DNA of 64,000 nucleotides from Anoplopoma fimbria (GCF_027596085.1 NC_072472.1:25244491-25308490); one strand, 5' to 3'; counted from the stretch's first letter, positions 1-51,330 are shown. The notes: a model not told the origin generated them from the letters alone. Translations and numbers: made by a program.

Positions 1-36739
<36,739 letters not shown>

Positions 36740-39700
36740 CTGTGAGAGAAGTCAGGAGAAGAGAGGAAATTGTTCAATAACAAACTCCTTGCATGGTTAT
36801 CCTCAGGCATTAATATGCCTGTGTATTCAGCTCCCCTAGAGCTTGCGGGCAGATTCTTCCAGAACAGATGCTCAGTAGGCTATTGTCTCATTGAAGGTTG
36901 CTCTCTTAAACCAATATGCCAAAGGCATCAGTTAGCATTGCTGAAATAGGAATGCATGATCTTCCATTCACTAAAAAAACTATTTGAACAAGAAAAAAGT
37001 CTCTGAAAACAACACGAGTGACGCTGTGCGATACTTTGACCTGTAAAATTGCTGTTTTTGACGGTAACCGGTATCTAATTAAAACAAATAACTTTATAAA
37101 TACACTTTGTTGAAAAAGCTGATTTTTCTGCCTCTTTCCTTTATCGGGCAGTAACTAAATCTACTCAGGAAATTACCACTAGTGCAGAAGAACACATACA
37201 TACAGATATATCAAAATAAAAAATAAAAAATATAAAGCAATAATCACAATACAAATAAAAAGTTTTAGAAATACACTAGCTAAATATGCAAGTGAAAATT
37301 TAAATCTCTCCCTCAAGCACTCATTCCTCTGTAAGGAATATGTTTAAACAAGCAGTACAATAATGGCTTCATTTTTTCCAGCTCCAACAGGATGTGGTCA
37401 CACAGACTGTTAAAGGTGAGCATTTGACGTCCAGAAGGAAATGTACTCATCTGGGCAAAGACAAGCTGTTGGAAATGGAAAGAGGTAGGAGTGCACTTAA
37501 CCAAGGAGAGTGTGTGCTGGTAAAGGCCTCTGTTGCTCCCCGATGACTGGCTGAGTCATTGATCTGGGTTGAGGTAACTTAATCTTAGAGTCAGAGTGCT
37601 GCTAATGGGGATAGCCTCTAGACTCCGCAAGCGTGCTCTAAACTGTTATACATATTTAATTTACTGCAGTGACTTAAATTTTGCAACAGTTCACAGCTCA
37701 GAGCAGGGAAAAGTGATGCTGCAATAAAAAAATCTGCAGTAACTAATAGTTGGCAGTCCTATAGATAATGTTATGATGTGTAATAGGAACAGTGTAGGCA
37801 CTCACCACTAGAGACAATAACAATACTGGGGATCCACATCAGTAAAATGTTCATCAATTCTGTACATTTGACACTGCTTTTGTATTAAGGGAAGTTTCTG
37901 GTTGCTTAGGAACCTATTTGATGAGGAACACTCTGCATGTACTTTTTCTTGTTTTTTTGCCCATACGAGAGCTTGTGTCTATCCCCCTGCTGGCCCATCA
38001 TATGATACCAAGAACTCTCTAGGCATGATCCTGTGACTAACTCCTGCCTGGCCTGGTAGTCTAACATCTCATTTTAGATCAGTTAACAAGGCTCGGGCGC
38101 CACTCGTTGACAAGCACACGCTGCTATGATGCCTTTGAAGGCTTAATGAGGAAGTGAGGCAAATTGAGGATGTTCCCCTTGAGGTTATATTAGTTTACTT
38201 TTTAAATCGGAGGGAACTAAGCAACAACCAACCAAATAATTCAAACAATTGTGAAACAATAATGTAATGTTTAAAAAGAAATGCCCAAAAAATTGCAAAA
38301 ACATCTGTAAAGCAAAATCCTGTCCAGTTTAAGTCAAATATACTTAGTTTTTACCTTCTTTGGACCACTGTGGAGCTCATTTCTGCAAATATGACCTCTC
38401 CATATTTCTCTGCAGAGATTTTATCCTCAGGAGCCAGAACTGTGTCCCACTTACTTTACAACGGCCTCATTAGAAATAGGAACCTAAATGTCTTTGAGAG
38501 ACAGACAGCGGGTTGTATTTTAAACATGAACTAGCCAAGAGCTAAGGCACAGAGTGTGAGTTGGGCATCTTCCTGTGAAAGCAACTCAGCCACCAAAGAT
38601 GACTACAGCTTGCACGGTCTGACAGAACAAACATGTAGGATGATGACATCGTTGCTTATACAAGGCTGGTAAAAAAATAAATATGGACTTTGCTTTAAAA
38701 AAATACCAAATCAGAAAACCAAATATAACTTGTAGTCACCACACAGTCATAAGTAATGGGTTGTCATCCGCCTTAATTATATTGCTTCCAAAAACAGGAA
38801 GATGAATGTAAATGCTTAAATATGGGACAGAGTGGTGGAAGAGCCTCTCAAGTTATTTCTGACAGTTGCTGCTGGACTGGACGGCTGACTGTTATCAGTT
38901 TGGTCCTGGTTCAAACCATGCCTCACATATCATCTGACCTGAAACCTGAGGGAGTAGAAGTGCTTTGATCACACAAGCCAGATCAACACCTATACACAAT
39001 GTAAATAGCTCAAATCAAATCAAATGAAGTACAAAAGGTCAACAAATGATTTGTCATTTACAAGACATTACAGCAGCTATTCTCAACCACAGGGACGGGG
39101 CAATCAGCAGGTAGAGACAAACGTGTGTTGCACCTTTAAGCTAGCTAACATTCCCTCGGAGGCAGGGACACAAAGCTGTTTTTGAAATGAAACATGTATG
39201 TGGGAGACAACCCTGCACCAGTAACAGCTCCAAAGCGTGCATTGTGGACAGATTGGATTCCTAATGACAGACAGTAATGGTTGAGAGTAAGCAGAATATT
39301 CATTGTTGTCATTACATCTGACAGTAGCACAAGTGTGATTCTCTTTTTTTTGTCATGTTGTGTCATGTTTATTTGGGAAAGTGGTCCGCTGATTTTTTTT
39401 TAAACAATCAGAGGTGGGCCCTTAAGTTACAAAAAGGTTGAGAAACCATACATTACAGCACACTACTTAATTGCGTCAACAATTGAAGTACGTATTTTGA
39501 GCTACGCGTAATCCCCTATATTCAGTCCATTCGTTTGGCAAAAGTGAATATCTCATACATCGAGAAGAGATCACGCTCATAAACTATAGATCATCTTGCA
39601 ATGAGATCAAACCAGCAGCGACGGGGATGTAAAGTTGGGGAACCATTGGCCCCTCCCTACATTCTACTTGGCTTCTCCTTGCTCGGACTGCACCCATCTT

Positions 39701-42700
39701 CTAGTTCAACCTCCATTTCGTTCTGCACTACACACGTGAGGAAATCTGTCCACAGACAGACAGAAAGACATATAAACACGCTTCTGCAGTAGCCGCTATA
39801 GTAAGTGCCTCCACAGCCATGTTTTGCTATGATGAATTATACAAACAGACTCACAAGGAAAAAACTATTAAGATTCATTTGCCTCTAACAGTATACACAT
39901 AAATATACATCCAGTATTTAGAATACAATATTATTTATATTTTCATTGGCAAAGATCCACATGTATAATTATTTTAAAGGTGCAACCAGCAGCCGAACTG
40001 CTGTACGGCAAAAATAGGACAGATTTTAAGACTTAACCAATAATTACTCTGTACTGCACAAACCCAATACTATGTAACCGTTACAGGGGAAATACCTTCT
40101 TGCATGCACACATTCATTGCACAAATGTGTAACTTGGCTGACAAGGGAAATCCGAGCCAACCAGTCCGGACCATTCTCTGACATTAAATGCAGGCTGACC
40201 TGGTACAGTGCAGGACAGGCCATGTGAACTACACTTCAACTATTCAGTCTATGTGTTTGCGTAGAAAAATGGAGCAGAAGAGAGTGAAATGCTTCCTCTC
40301 ATCACCAGGAACTGTATAACTACAAGCATCCTGTCTGTATATGTGGTGATAATGGGAGGAAACAAACTGCAGTCCTGCAGAGATGTGACTGCAAAACCCG
40401 CTGCCTTCTTGTGGCGCCCATTAATCAGGCAAAGTGCATTCAGGTGTGACTGTTCTGCTTTGCTTCAATCAATATAATATATTCTGTTCTATATATAGTG
40501 AATAACTTTCAACAGATTCAAGCATTTTAACACACAACAAAGCATAACTGAACAAGGTTGAATTAAGGCATTTCTTTACCATCATAACATGGACATTAAG
40601 TGTCTGTTTGATCACATATTCATGCTGACCTCCACCATCATAGCAGCAACGGGAGTGATTCAACTAATAATCATCTTATAAGCTTCTAACTGCATTTGGA
40701 AACATAAAAGGATATAAGATGCCACGCAGAATGTGTGTCATCACATCCTCTCATGTATTTTTTCCTGTCGGATTCATTATTTAGCTTTTAAAAGGCTAAC
40801 ATAAACTCAAGATACCATACTAAGCATAACATAAGCCTAAAATAGCAATCTCTGGTTAGCTACGGTTGTAAAACGGTGAATAAATACTACTCCTGCAAAT
40901 AGTACTTCACAGGCCACATTTCCCTTTCAGCATTTTACTTTCAGTGGTTGACAGAAATGTGAAAAACCTGGCAGAAGAGATATCAGCAGCAGATGTTCTT
41001 ACTTCACTTTCTTCCTATAACTTATTATACCAATTTTTTTTTTTCTATTCAAAACTTTTTCTATTCCAGTCATCAATCATCTTCAAGCCCAAACAAACTC
41101 CATTGTGCCTTTAAAGCTGTAAAACAATGACGGAAGATAAAACAACATATCCCGATATTGTCTAAGAGCTTAAAAAAGTGAGTAGTGAGAAAGAGGATGA
41201 TGACAGATCGGTGTCAGGGAAATGCTACAACAAAAAAAAACAACACTGGTGCAGTTCACTCACGTGTTCGGTACTCAACGCTGTCCTAGAGCCTGCCCTC
41301 TGCCAGGGAGCCCTGAAGCACAGCAGACCAAAAATATCTGTCCTTTGCTGAGCTCTTCGAAGAGACTCTGAGGGCCAATACGAAAGGGTCAGGAGCAACA
41401 CACACGGCAGTCAGGATGAGGAAGTACTGCAGGTTGCCAACCGCTGTGCTGCCTGTGACGTTGCCTCTTTCACTCTCACTCATACAAAGAGGATGAGAGG
41501 AGCAGAGTCTCAGCCATGGGCATGTTTTTCTCCTCTCACACTTTTTCCAGACTTGTTCTTACTTGAGATGAACACACAGCAAGAAAGGGAGAACGGACAA
41601 GGAGGAGGAACAGATCTCCAACATATGGTCAAGCACTGTCTGAATAAGGGTAACAACTTTTTATTATGATCACACAGCCCAAACAGCTGTTAGAAATGCA
41701 GGTGTCTGCACTTTGTTCTCACGGCAGTGGCTTGTAATTTGATTTAACACGGGACCATGTGAGTTTGTGGTTTGTGGGGTTACACACAACTGTTTCATTG
41801 TATTCTTAAATAAAATAAAAAAACACAGCAAGGCAAGTTCTTGTGCTACCTCAGAGAGATTTTTGTGCACTATGTCCGACTCATGTCTGATTCTTTGCAA
41901 TGGAGTCTGGAAAAAAGGATTGATTCATTATATTGTTATGAGCTCTTTCTTTCCTAAGTGAACTGTAGGCTGTTTGGGCATAAACAACAGCTACCAACAG
42001 TGACAAAGCCAATCTTTATGTGAGAAACGCTTCTTAATGTGAGGGTGGATAATTTGTGGAGGGGTCTGCATTTCATACTCTACCATTCTGGTCTAATTCG
42101 GATCCCACAACGTACGGCATGCCAAGGCCGTAAAGCATGTGGGTAGAAACTGTTCTGCACTCTGGTCCGGGATGAAACAGGCTTCAGTTTGTGGCTAGTG
42201 GTAAACTGAGGAACTTGGTCTGACCACACCCCTACACCACCACGAAAACAGCTTTTTAAAAAAGGATGCTGCAAAGGGTTGAGAAACAGTTCATAAATAT
42301 ATATTTTTTTGCCACTGCAGACTGTTTCACACCCTGCTGCTGCAGATGTAGATTTCAAGTGTGATTTGACGAAGATTATGCTGCATGCTATTGAATACAC
42401 TGATTCTGCGATGTTGCAACTGGCATACACTACCATATGCTGTCAAAACATTGTACTGTGCCTGGGATTGTTCACTACCAGTGGTCACATGTGTCTGTGT
42501 GGCAACTGTGGATTACACCCTGACCACAGAAAACACATCTTTTTATGTTTAGAAGGTCTCTGTTGAAATTACGTATCATGACACCTGAAACATAGTTCTA
42601 ATAAACTGTCTATTTATTTGTTTTTTTCTTAGGATGGCAAAGTCATCTGTAGAGATATAGTAGACATGTGTGACTTTGTTTTCTATTCTAGCGTACCGTT

Positions 42701-45184
42701 TATGGATGGCTGAATATTGAACAAACATTCCTGAGAGCATATTTTTATTATCAGATGTGGAGAGCCTGCTGAAGATGGGAAAATTCCAGCCAGCCATGCA
42801 ATAGCTGCTGAGACATTTCACTGAAAAGCACGCTACATGACTTTTCCACCACCATGATCCCGACCAACTTGTAGGAGTCCCCAGTGACGCCAACAGTACA
42901 TATATTTTCCATTGCTAAGAGGACATAGTGTAAGAAGAACAACACAGTCCAAGGTGTCCCAATATAGGACATGGACCTGGAGGAAAAGCTTACTACTATA
43001 AACTTGTAATTTACAGTAACTGGATCATTTTTCAGCCATAAAAACAGCCAACTGAAATACGCTTCCATAGTGACAGGATCCTTTGTATACAGTAAAATCG
43101 AACACTTACGGAAAGGAAACGGGAAACAGCAATCCCCTGGAGCATTAAACCGGCCAAATATTAATAAATAATGATGGAACATAGAGCCGTGTGGCTGAAT
43201 GCTCACTAGGTGAGGTGGCAGCAGACACGCTGGAGCTCCTTATAGCCGCCTGCTTCTCATTCTCTTCCTTTTTCCTCCCTCCGTCCACAGGAAAAAGCAC
43301 TGAGTCAGACTCTCCACATAGACACAACTGTCGCAAAGGATGTGAAAACAAATGTATAATGCAGAATGATGGTGAGTGTGTGGCTAAAAATACTCTGTTT
43401 TCCATGATCATTGAAAGTAGAGCTTACTCTCTTTATACCATCCAAAACTGTACAAAACAAACGTTGTAATTGTAAAGATACTGTAGGATTTAGATGGCAT
43501 GCAAGCATCATGTCAAGCTTCAATTTTGCAAAGAAAAACAATAGATCATGTAATACTGACTGTAGAATATCAGGGCTGGACAGCAACGGTTGCCAGATTC
43601 ACATTGGAAATGAAATATTGGCCTTTGATTTCCACCAGTGGCAAACAATTTATTAGCATTTAAAAAATAAAGAAACATCTAAAAACAGCAAAAGGTTCAT
43701 TCCATTCTCTCCAGCTGTATGTGAGAGGGGATTCAACACATGAATCAGCACAAAGGTCCAGAAAACAACATTTGAAAGGGAGAGAACGGATGAGCAAGCA
43801 ACCGCTGATTTGCTGCATACTATCTTAATTACTCAAAATATAAGGTGATTAAAAATGGCAACCATACAACCAGAAGCAGATATTATCATTTCATCCGTTT
43901 CTGTTGGTGTGATATTGACACGCTGCTACTGATATCACATTACCATGACAGCAGCTGCACATCTAACATCAGCACTAGAGCTGGTGAAGCCAGAACGGAT
44001 AACTTCCAATACAAATATAGAGTGTACTGTATCATCATTCACTCTGTGTGCTTTCATACATTCATTAATATCTTAAGGGGGCCTTACCACGTCGGCAGCT
44101 CTAGAGCATCTGTACAGCACCTGGGTTGAAGGAAGCGGTGTGTAAGTCATTATCTCAGCTAAAGTGAAACAGGAAGTGAGGGTGGGATTAGTCTGTCTCC
44201 CATGCTGTGAGATGGTCTCTGCTCTCCCTCTGGGTTTCCCCTTTAGTCTGAAGGGATCTGAAAGTAGTACGCAAACCTCCTTCCCAAAAACAGTAACTGG
44301 GAAGTGGCAGCCTGGTTTCACACAAAACAGTGCAGCAAATGTGGGACATTTTGAGTTGAATTTTAGTTGAATGTGAGCAAAACCAAACACACTAGAAGGC
44401 CTACAGCTGTACAAATACTTTTGACTTTAAATTGTTTAAATTGCACTCCTGTGAATGGAGCCATGAACCTACTAAGTGGTATGTATGCTTGTATGTATAG
44501 TGTTTGAGGCTACTGATTAATGTGCTAACTGCCTTTGTGTGGTGTCTTTGATGTGAACTATTCTTAGAAAGATTAAAACAAGCACCCTATCAAGCCATCC
44601 AGTATGATACTATAATTTCTCTACCAAAAACATAGAAATTCTCCTCCTCAGCATTTGAATATAAAATAAGAGGAGAGCTGCTGCTTAAATCACCATCATT
44701 TAGATCCTAGAGAGATGAGATGAAAGCAGAGCTTGTGAGGAAAGTGCTGAGTTGATGATTTCCTTTGATCTGGATTGAAATCAATAGGTTGTTTGACTGG
44801 CTTCTGGGCCTATACAGCAGGAGTTCCCAAACTTTCAAAATATTAAGTGCTTACTATGAGATCTTGGCTCTTTACTTGTGACAGTTCATACCCAAAAGGG
44901 GAGCTGGGGAGTTCAATTTTACATTTAATTAAAAAAAAAGAAAAAAAAGAATCACACTTCAAAACTTTTTTTCACATCATGTACTCAGATATAACTTTGT
45001 CCTCTATACTAACTTCTATAGAAATTTCTAAAACATCAGATAATATAATTTTCTATTTCATAATAAGAAATGACTCAGGGGCATAATAATTATGCTTAAC
45101 TACTACATTGGTATATTATAACCTGTGTTAGTACAATACATTTCCAAGCACCAACTCCAACAGAACAGTTAGTCCTCTTAAATA

Positions 45185-45345
45185 GGGCTGTAACTGTTAA
45201 TCCGTCAATTATTTGCTCTATTCATTGTTTTGTCTATGAAATGCCAGAAAACATTGAAAAATGTCCATTATGATAATCATGTTTGCCAAATCACAAAATC
45301 CTTACATTTAGGTGCTCTGAATTTTCTGTGATATTGCTGGATCTT
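45185..45345 (+). mobile_element. Decayed dispersed fish repeat
   Basis: The phrases GGGCTGTAACTGTTAATCCG, TCAATTATTTGCTCTATTCA and ATGCCAGAAAACATTGAAAA match a very common non-coding teleost repeat whose consensus begins GGGCTGCAACTAACGATTA. This copy is diverged. Confidence 0.5.
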
Positions 45346-47486
45346 GTGGAATTATATTAACTAAATGGACACAAACAAAAGGAATCCCTTCATTAAAAAT
45401 TGGATAAAAAGGCATGTACAGCGGAACTGTGCCACCTTGCAGCAGCCACAGCTATACAGTATCTACCCCAAAAAATGCTCTGCCTGGATTCACCAGGCAT
45501 AAAGTAGTAGGGGCTGATAAAGATACAGTTTTCTTGCATATTTAATCTACTTCATCTTCTGTTTCATCTTTCTCAGAGCTGGGCTCCCTCGAGGGGCCAA
45601 ACTTCCTGTTGTAATGGTGTCAAAGTTCTTGTCTGATAAACAGTCAGTCAGAGCAACACTGCAGAAACTTCAGCTGCTTTCCTGTCGGTCTTGCTGGCTA
45701 CTTATACAGCGAGTGGGCAGATTCCATAGAAACACTAGCATAGCATCCATGAGAACCGTGAGGAAATAAAAGGACAACCACTTAACAGAGCTCAGTGGTT
45801 TTCCACAGTGGAACATCATAGTATTGGTGCCACTGAGTAGAATTGCTGTCCAACCTAAAAGAACCGATCCCTGCTCTGTCTTTTCAGTTTGCAACAGTAC
45901 ACAGACTTGTGGCATGAGAACTATTTGATGTGCATTGTGGGTGTGTTCAATGTAACCTGTATGAGAGACTTGAAAAAGACAACAATAGGTCAGACCAAGC
46001 AAATATTTAAAGACACCGACACTCCCCGTGCATGTGTAAACGTCACACTTGTCACAAACTTGCGTATCCTGTTTACCTGGATGGGATAACTCAACATTAT
46101 GTCAAATCATCCCTCTTGTCACCTCTGCAAGACGCTGTTCTATAGTGGAGGCCAAAGAAGCCTGGCATTCATGTCAAAAGGCCATATATTTGCTTTACCT
46201 CAGACGTGGCCCAGATGACCCATTTACAGAAACGCTAGCATTCCTTGGAGCCAGTGAGTTAGACTGTGATGCTTGTCAAGTGTGCAGTCTGTTTCCTGGA
46301 AGTTCTTGAACTAAAAAAAAAAAAAAAAAGAGCCAGCGGAAGAAGATTCTTGGCCGATACCCTCCTTCACGGCAAATATAAAGTATGCCTCTTAGACAGA
46401 AAACATTGCTGTGCCAGTGCAGTGTTTTTCTTTCCCCTAGCCTTTTGGTAGATGAAGCTTAAGAAGAAACTGAGAAAAGGAAGTCTGGCAAATACTGTGG
46501 AGGCTGGGAGCCATCTGTGACTTTGCAAGGCAAAAGCATTGAGTTTAAATATTACGTAAAATATCTGTAACCTGCTGACAGCATACTGAGCAGCCTCACA
46601 TTCTGTCAGAAATAGGGGTGCTTTTATTTATCCAACTGACTAAATGCCATATCAGTGTACATTCCTGCTCCAATCAGTCCATCTCCTATTATCTCCTCAA
46701 TTAAAGCCTCCTCCACTGCAGTAAAGGACGTGCCACTCCAGCTGTATGCAGACCAGCCCTCGCCTCTTGAGGACAGATTACGTCCCTTTTCTTCTAAGAT
46801 TACACTGAGTTCTTTCCCCTGAATGTGTGTGAAAGAGAGTGGGAGAGAGAAATGTGTTTCTGACGATATTAGTAATTTCCTAAGATCCTCATGCTGAAGA
46901 GGGTGAAGGCTAATCCTGTTACAAACAAGAGCGTCAATACTCACAGCTCTAAAGGCTAAATGAAGGATTACATAGGGACGAACAAGAGTGCTCCGGCAAA
47001 CTGACCTCAACACAAAACTATTCAAGCTCCTTTGGTAAATGTACTAAGCGTCTTGTGATGAGCATTTGTGATTTTTGTCATTTGTTCTTTGTATCCCACT
47101 GAACGGATATGTTTCTCAGGATTCATGAGCTATACCCAGTCAGCCCCTCTCTCTGGTACATCTACAGCCAACCAGGCTAGGGCATATTTACGTATGATCT
47201 AGTCACCACTTACTTTCAAATCAATACACAATATCTTGGGCCTTGTTTATATTTTAATCTTAAATACAATAGCTAACTTGAAGAAGACAACTCGCCTTCT
47301 AAGCAACACATTGGATTCAACCATTAGTTCCTAATGGCTTTACCTGATAATATATTGCAGGGGAATTGTTGCTCAGTTGATCCTTTATGAACCAGCTTCC
47401 AAAACAGCTCCGCTCTGATATAGACAGCAGGAAATCCACCATCTGGTCATGAGTTTGTTTAGAGATAGTCATTTTACATCACACTA

Positions 47487-47695
47487 AGGCTGCCCCCTCT
47501 TAGACGATTGGCCGACTATTGAACTTTTTTACATGATTAATGACTTATTTACAAGAAACTTATGAGCACATCTCTGGTAGACACAAGATGTATCTTGGTG
47601 ATTGTGTGTGATTCTTTAGTCAGTTTTACAGATCTGATCTATCAGTTAAATCAACTAATTGATAAGTCAACGAAATGTTTGAGTGGAAGTCGTCA
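47487..47695 (+). mobile_element. Decayed dispersed fish repeat (AAGGCTGCCCCCTCTTAG)
   Basis: GGCTGCCCCCTCTTAGACGA followed by a diverged TTGGCCGACTATTGAAC resembles the start of an abundant fish repeat rich in GACTAATCGACT phrases. The right half is eroded. Confidence 0.4.
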
Positions 47696-50600
47696 TAGAG
47701 TTTCTTTGGTTGAGGACAGCCCGACCTTAAACTACATTTCTGCAAACAAAGATTACTGCTTGTCATTACTAAAGATGAAATCTCACAAAACGATTTAAAA
47801 AATGTGGCCATTTCCATTGCAGAATATGTTGTACATCTGACTTTGGTTGCCCATCTAACAAAATTCGAAGCACAGAACTGTCAGACCACAATGATTGACA
47901 GGTAACACTACACAGCCACTGATGGACTTGATGAACTCAGCCCACAGGTCCGAACTGGTACGGCTCGGCTGCCTCCTGGATCCTCAGTATTGTAGGGAGT
48001 GGGGTGATGTGTGTTGTGGTAAAATGGGCATCTCAGCTATTACTCCTTGTGGCCAAAGTGTCATGCAAGCTCAACGTGGTGCTCGTATCTTTACTTAGTG
48101 AACCCCTGCCCTGGTTACTCACATTGTCAAACTGCGCCACAAGACCAGTCCTTCTCACAATGTATTCTCATAGGTGTATTCTCAGGGGTATGTCCACATA
48201 TTTGGACATGCATGTGATTGCATCTCTTGACAGCATTTAGACTTGCCATAAATATATTTGGATTACTGGATTTACTGTTTGATAAGTGTGCATGTTCCCC
48301 ATTCCTAAGAGTGTCAACCCAGATGGATGTCTTAGGGTTATAGTGCCCCTACAGGTCCTTGTTATGGTGCTATCTCATTCACTAGACAGTAACCGGGAAG
48401 TGAATTCAGCATCTGAAGAGGACAGTGAGCATCTGACGTACAGTGTATATCGATATATACATCACTGCAGTATCTGCCTTTAAACCTTCTTACCACGGCT
48501 GGACAAGGTCACAATAAGCGTTGTCACCCAACCCCCACCCTTGCTCATTTCACATGTCAGTTACAGCATGTCGGTGAAAGACTCCAGTGCCGCTGCTAAT
48601 TTTCTACGCACAGTCCCTTAGTGTGTAGTTTACAGAAGTGAATCCAGGACACCAGCACTGGTAGGCGATGTTTCTCGAGTGTGGGACTACAATGAGAGGA
48701 GACCATGCATTTCCTTCAGAGCTTCAGACATTTAATTATTCCCATCCAGCAAGGAGATCACCGGGTATCCTTTACTGTCCAACAAAACCAGCCACACCAC
48801 CACTGTACCAACACAGACATGGGTGCTCCCCACATAACCCCTGGCTATAAATAGCAAAACAATGACAGGAACAGCCTGGATAACGCGTTGAACAGAGGAT
48901 GAAAAAATGAGGGAGATTCACCGTTTCAGGCTCTACAAGGACATGCTAAGTATGCGTCCAGGCAACAGATCCTCATACCTCCATCAATGACAAACAGAAG
49001 GTCATGAAATCAATAATAAATTAATTTCATTGCAAAGTTAGCGGTCGTATTAATTGTCGACAGACGTGTTCATGCAATTTATGTTTTACATTAGACATCA
49101 CAGACACAGAAAAAGACAGGAGCCCCTTCACGTGACATCTATTAGTAAATGTCAACGGTTAAAAAAACCGTTTCCATCCCTTTACTCAGTGCTGCAGTCT
49201 GAATGCCCATCATTACATTGACATAAGCCTCCTTTGGTGCTTTTTGTGTCTAGCACCGCCTGTCCTGAACCAAAGGCCAAAGACAGATTTCCAACTATTT
49301 CCCCTTCTTGGATGGTTAACCATGAGAAAAACAAAGGGTATAATTACCAACAAACAAAATTCACATTGACTGCCTCATAAATGACTGGTGCCCGGCTCAT
49401 GTTTGAACTCTCCTTTCTACTGACATAATCAAAAGGAACAGAGGAAAGTGAAAGCTGTCATTTGTTGCCCATTTGGTTTTTCTACCAAAGAACACATGCG
49501 CGTTCCATTGCAAGGCTGGCCTCTTCTATAAACACAAGACTGCAACGTAAGCTCTGCAATTAGGATATTTTACAACTTTATTTTCCCTTTTTTTCATTAT
49601 TGAGATTTCCAATTATGCTGCACAGCAAGCCATTAACCAAAATAGAAAAGGTTTTTATTCAAGCATTACTCATTTGGACAGGGATCTGATGTTACTGGAA
49701 CACTCGGGTAATGGGGGTTACAGGTAAAATGTTACGTGGCAGGAGTAGAAGTGCACACAGGAGCTTAGTCAGGATGGTTTGCTGTAATTAAGCAATTAAG
49801 GACCTGTTAAAGACATTAACAACAACCTTTCAAAAACAACTAAACTTAACACAACAGGGCCTTGTTTGACTGCTTCACATGGCACTGATCTAATGAGGAA
49901 CAAACGGCTGGCTGGTCATGTGAAGAAAAACTGCTTGCAGCACAAAAGTGGTTCCAAAGGAAACTTGCCATTGACAGCAAATGTAAAATTTACACGAAAA
50001 CCTAAGCAGTACAGCTAATTTAGCAAATTAATTTGTATATTCCCAGGTTTATTTTAGCAAGCAAAGTATGATAACTCTGTGAAAAAGCAGGTGCTGAACA
50101 GTGCCTTGTTACTACTGTTCATTGATTAAAATACTTGAAAGTTAATGATAAAAGTAAATATTTGTATTATTAAAAAGAACTTGAGGTTATAGCAACCTGA
50201 AGGGACTTTACATTTTGAAAACTTAAACATGGTGTGTATTCTTTAAACCAATTCCAATATTTTAAGACTCAATGTATTTAAACTTGACTGAGTTTAGGCC
50301 AAAACAATTTACAATAAATAAATAAAAGCCACATCATCTTAATAGCAAAAAAACCCTAATTATTTAAGTTTCAGAATTTTGTAGGGATGGTATGTGTATC
50401 TTCACAGCCCTGTCAGATAAATACAATAACTGATATAATACTGAACATGATCACTGTATCAGGACTTTCACTACGTTGTTAACATGGTGGAATGAGAACT
50501 GAGCCGATAAAAGGGTTGTTTATGAAGCAGATGTGAAGTATCGGTATCGATCACGACTTCTCGGTTTAACGCTGTAAGTATCTGAAGATATTATTATTAT

Positions 50601-50719
50601 TATTATTATATTGTTATTATATTGTTATTATTATCATCAGATGTTATTCCATGTATCGGACTAACATCCCAGTCATACAGTGACACGTTCAATTAGCCCG
50701 AAAACAACCTGTCCTTCGG

Positions 50720-50722
<3 letters not shown>

Positions 50723-50789
<67 letters not shown>
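50723..50789 (+). repeat. (TA)n microsatellite
   Basis: About 33 TA units, downstream (in SPECC1 sense) of the putative first exon. An imperfect TTA run lies just left at 50590-50632. Confidence 0.95.
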
Positions 50790-50793
<4 letters not shown>

Positions 50794-50868
50794 CGATATA
50801 TTATATATATTACACGACAGTCGTTGTCGTCTCAGGAAAGACACGTCTGCTCCAGTCATTCGTTAAAG

Positions 50869-51040
50869 GAGCAGAGACTGAGACTGTGCTGCTCACAGAC
50901 GGGCTGTAGAGAGAGACGGGCTGCCATCAGTCAGTCAGTCAGTCAGCCCGTCTGACTGACTGACTGACTAACCCGTCTGTGAGCAGCCCGTCTGTGAGCA
51001 GCCCGTCTCTCTCTACAGCCCGTCTCTCTCTGACAGCTTC
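50869..51040. repeat. GC-rich inverted repeat, potential cruciform
   Basis: The left arm GCTGCTCACAGACGGG, then GCTGTAGAGAGAGACGGGCT, is mirrored on the right by CCCGTCTGTGAGCAGC and AGCCCGTCTCTCTCTACAGC. The centre is made of CAGT/GACT tetranucleotide repeats. GTCTGTGAGCAGCCC occurs twice on the right, so the arms are not simple. It lies about 100 bases from the putative SPECC1 5' exon. Confidence 0.8.
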
Positions 51041-51142
51041 ACGTCACCGACAGCAGCGTCACCGATAAAGTTTACACATTTGAACTCAACACATTGGTGG
51101 AAAAGAGGAGCAGCTGCTGTTGACTGTCAGGAGTAAATGAGC

Positions 51143-51206
51143 GTCTCACCTGTCCAGTGTCTCACCTGTCCAGTGTCTCACCTGTCCAGTGTCTCACCTG
51201 TCCAGT
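51143..51206 (-). repeat. Four tandem 16-bp units, each holding a splice donor
   Basis: The plus-strand unit GTCTCACCTGTCCAGT is present four times in a row. On the minus strand each reads ACTGGACAG|GTGAGAC, a near-consensus 5' splice site. Confidence 0.93.
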
Positions 51207-51330
51207 GTCCAGTATCGATGCTGCTGTTTGTCCAGGATGCTGCTTCGCTCACGCGAGTCATTCCAGTGTCTCAGCTCGTGCTGAAGCCAGTAGGTGGAGC
51301 GCGTGCAGAGTTTGGTGCAGTGCTCGGGTA
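51143..51330 (-). promoter_or_regulatory. Putative SPECC1 5' untranslated exon and promoter
   Basis: Read on the minus strand, a CpG-containing stretch (for example CTCGCGTGAGCGAAGC and CTGCACGCGCTCC) runs into four perfect splice donors ACAG|GTGAGA. The first coding exon of SPECC1 starts with a splice acceptor, so an untranslated exon must exist to its right. This is the only GC-rich, donor-bearing patch I see before TIMM22. The resulting first intron would be about 14.4 kb. The promoter and transcript start are inferred. Confidence 0.45.

Larger units (their letters stand above)
36740..51142. other. Putative SPECC1 first intron (14.4 kb)
   Basis: This is mostly unique AT-rich sequence. Decayed fish repeats are seen near 45.2 and 47.5 kb. 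A minus-strand open frame at 41483-41286 with a nearby GTGAGT could mark another untranslated exon, but this is weak. No other gene is supported. Confidence 0.55.

Noticed and set aside
41265..41483. 65-codon minus-strand frame starting MSESERGNVTGS with a nearby GTGAGT
   Set aside because: It has its own stop before the donor and no match. It is possible as an untranslated SPECC1 exon but too weak to list as a gene.
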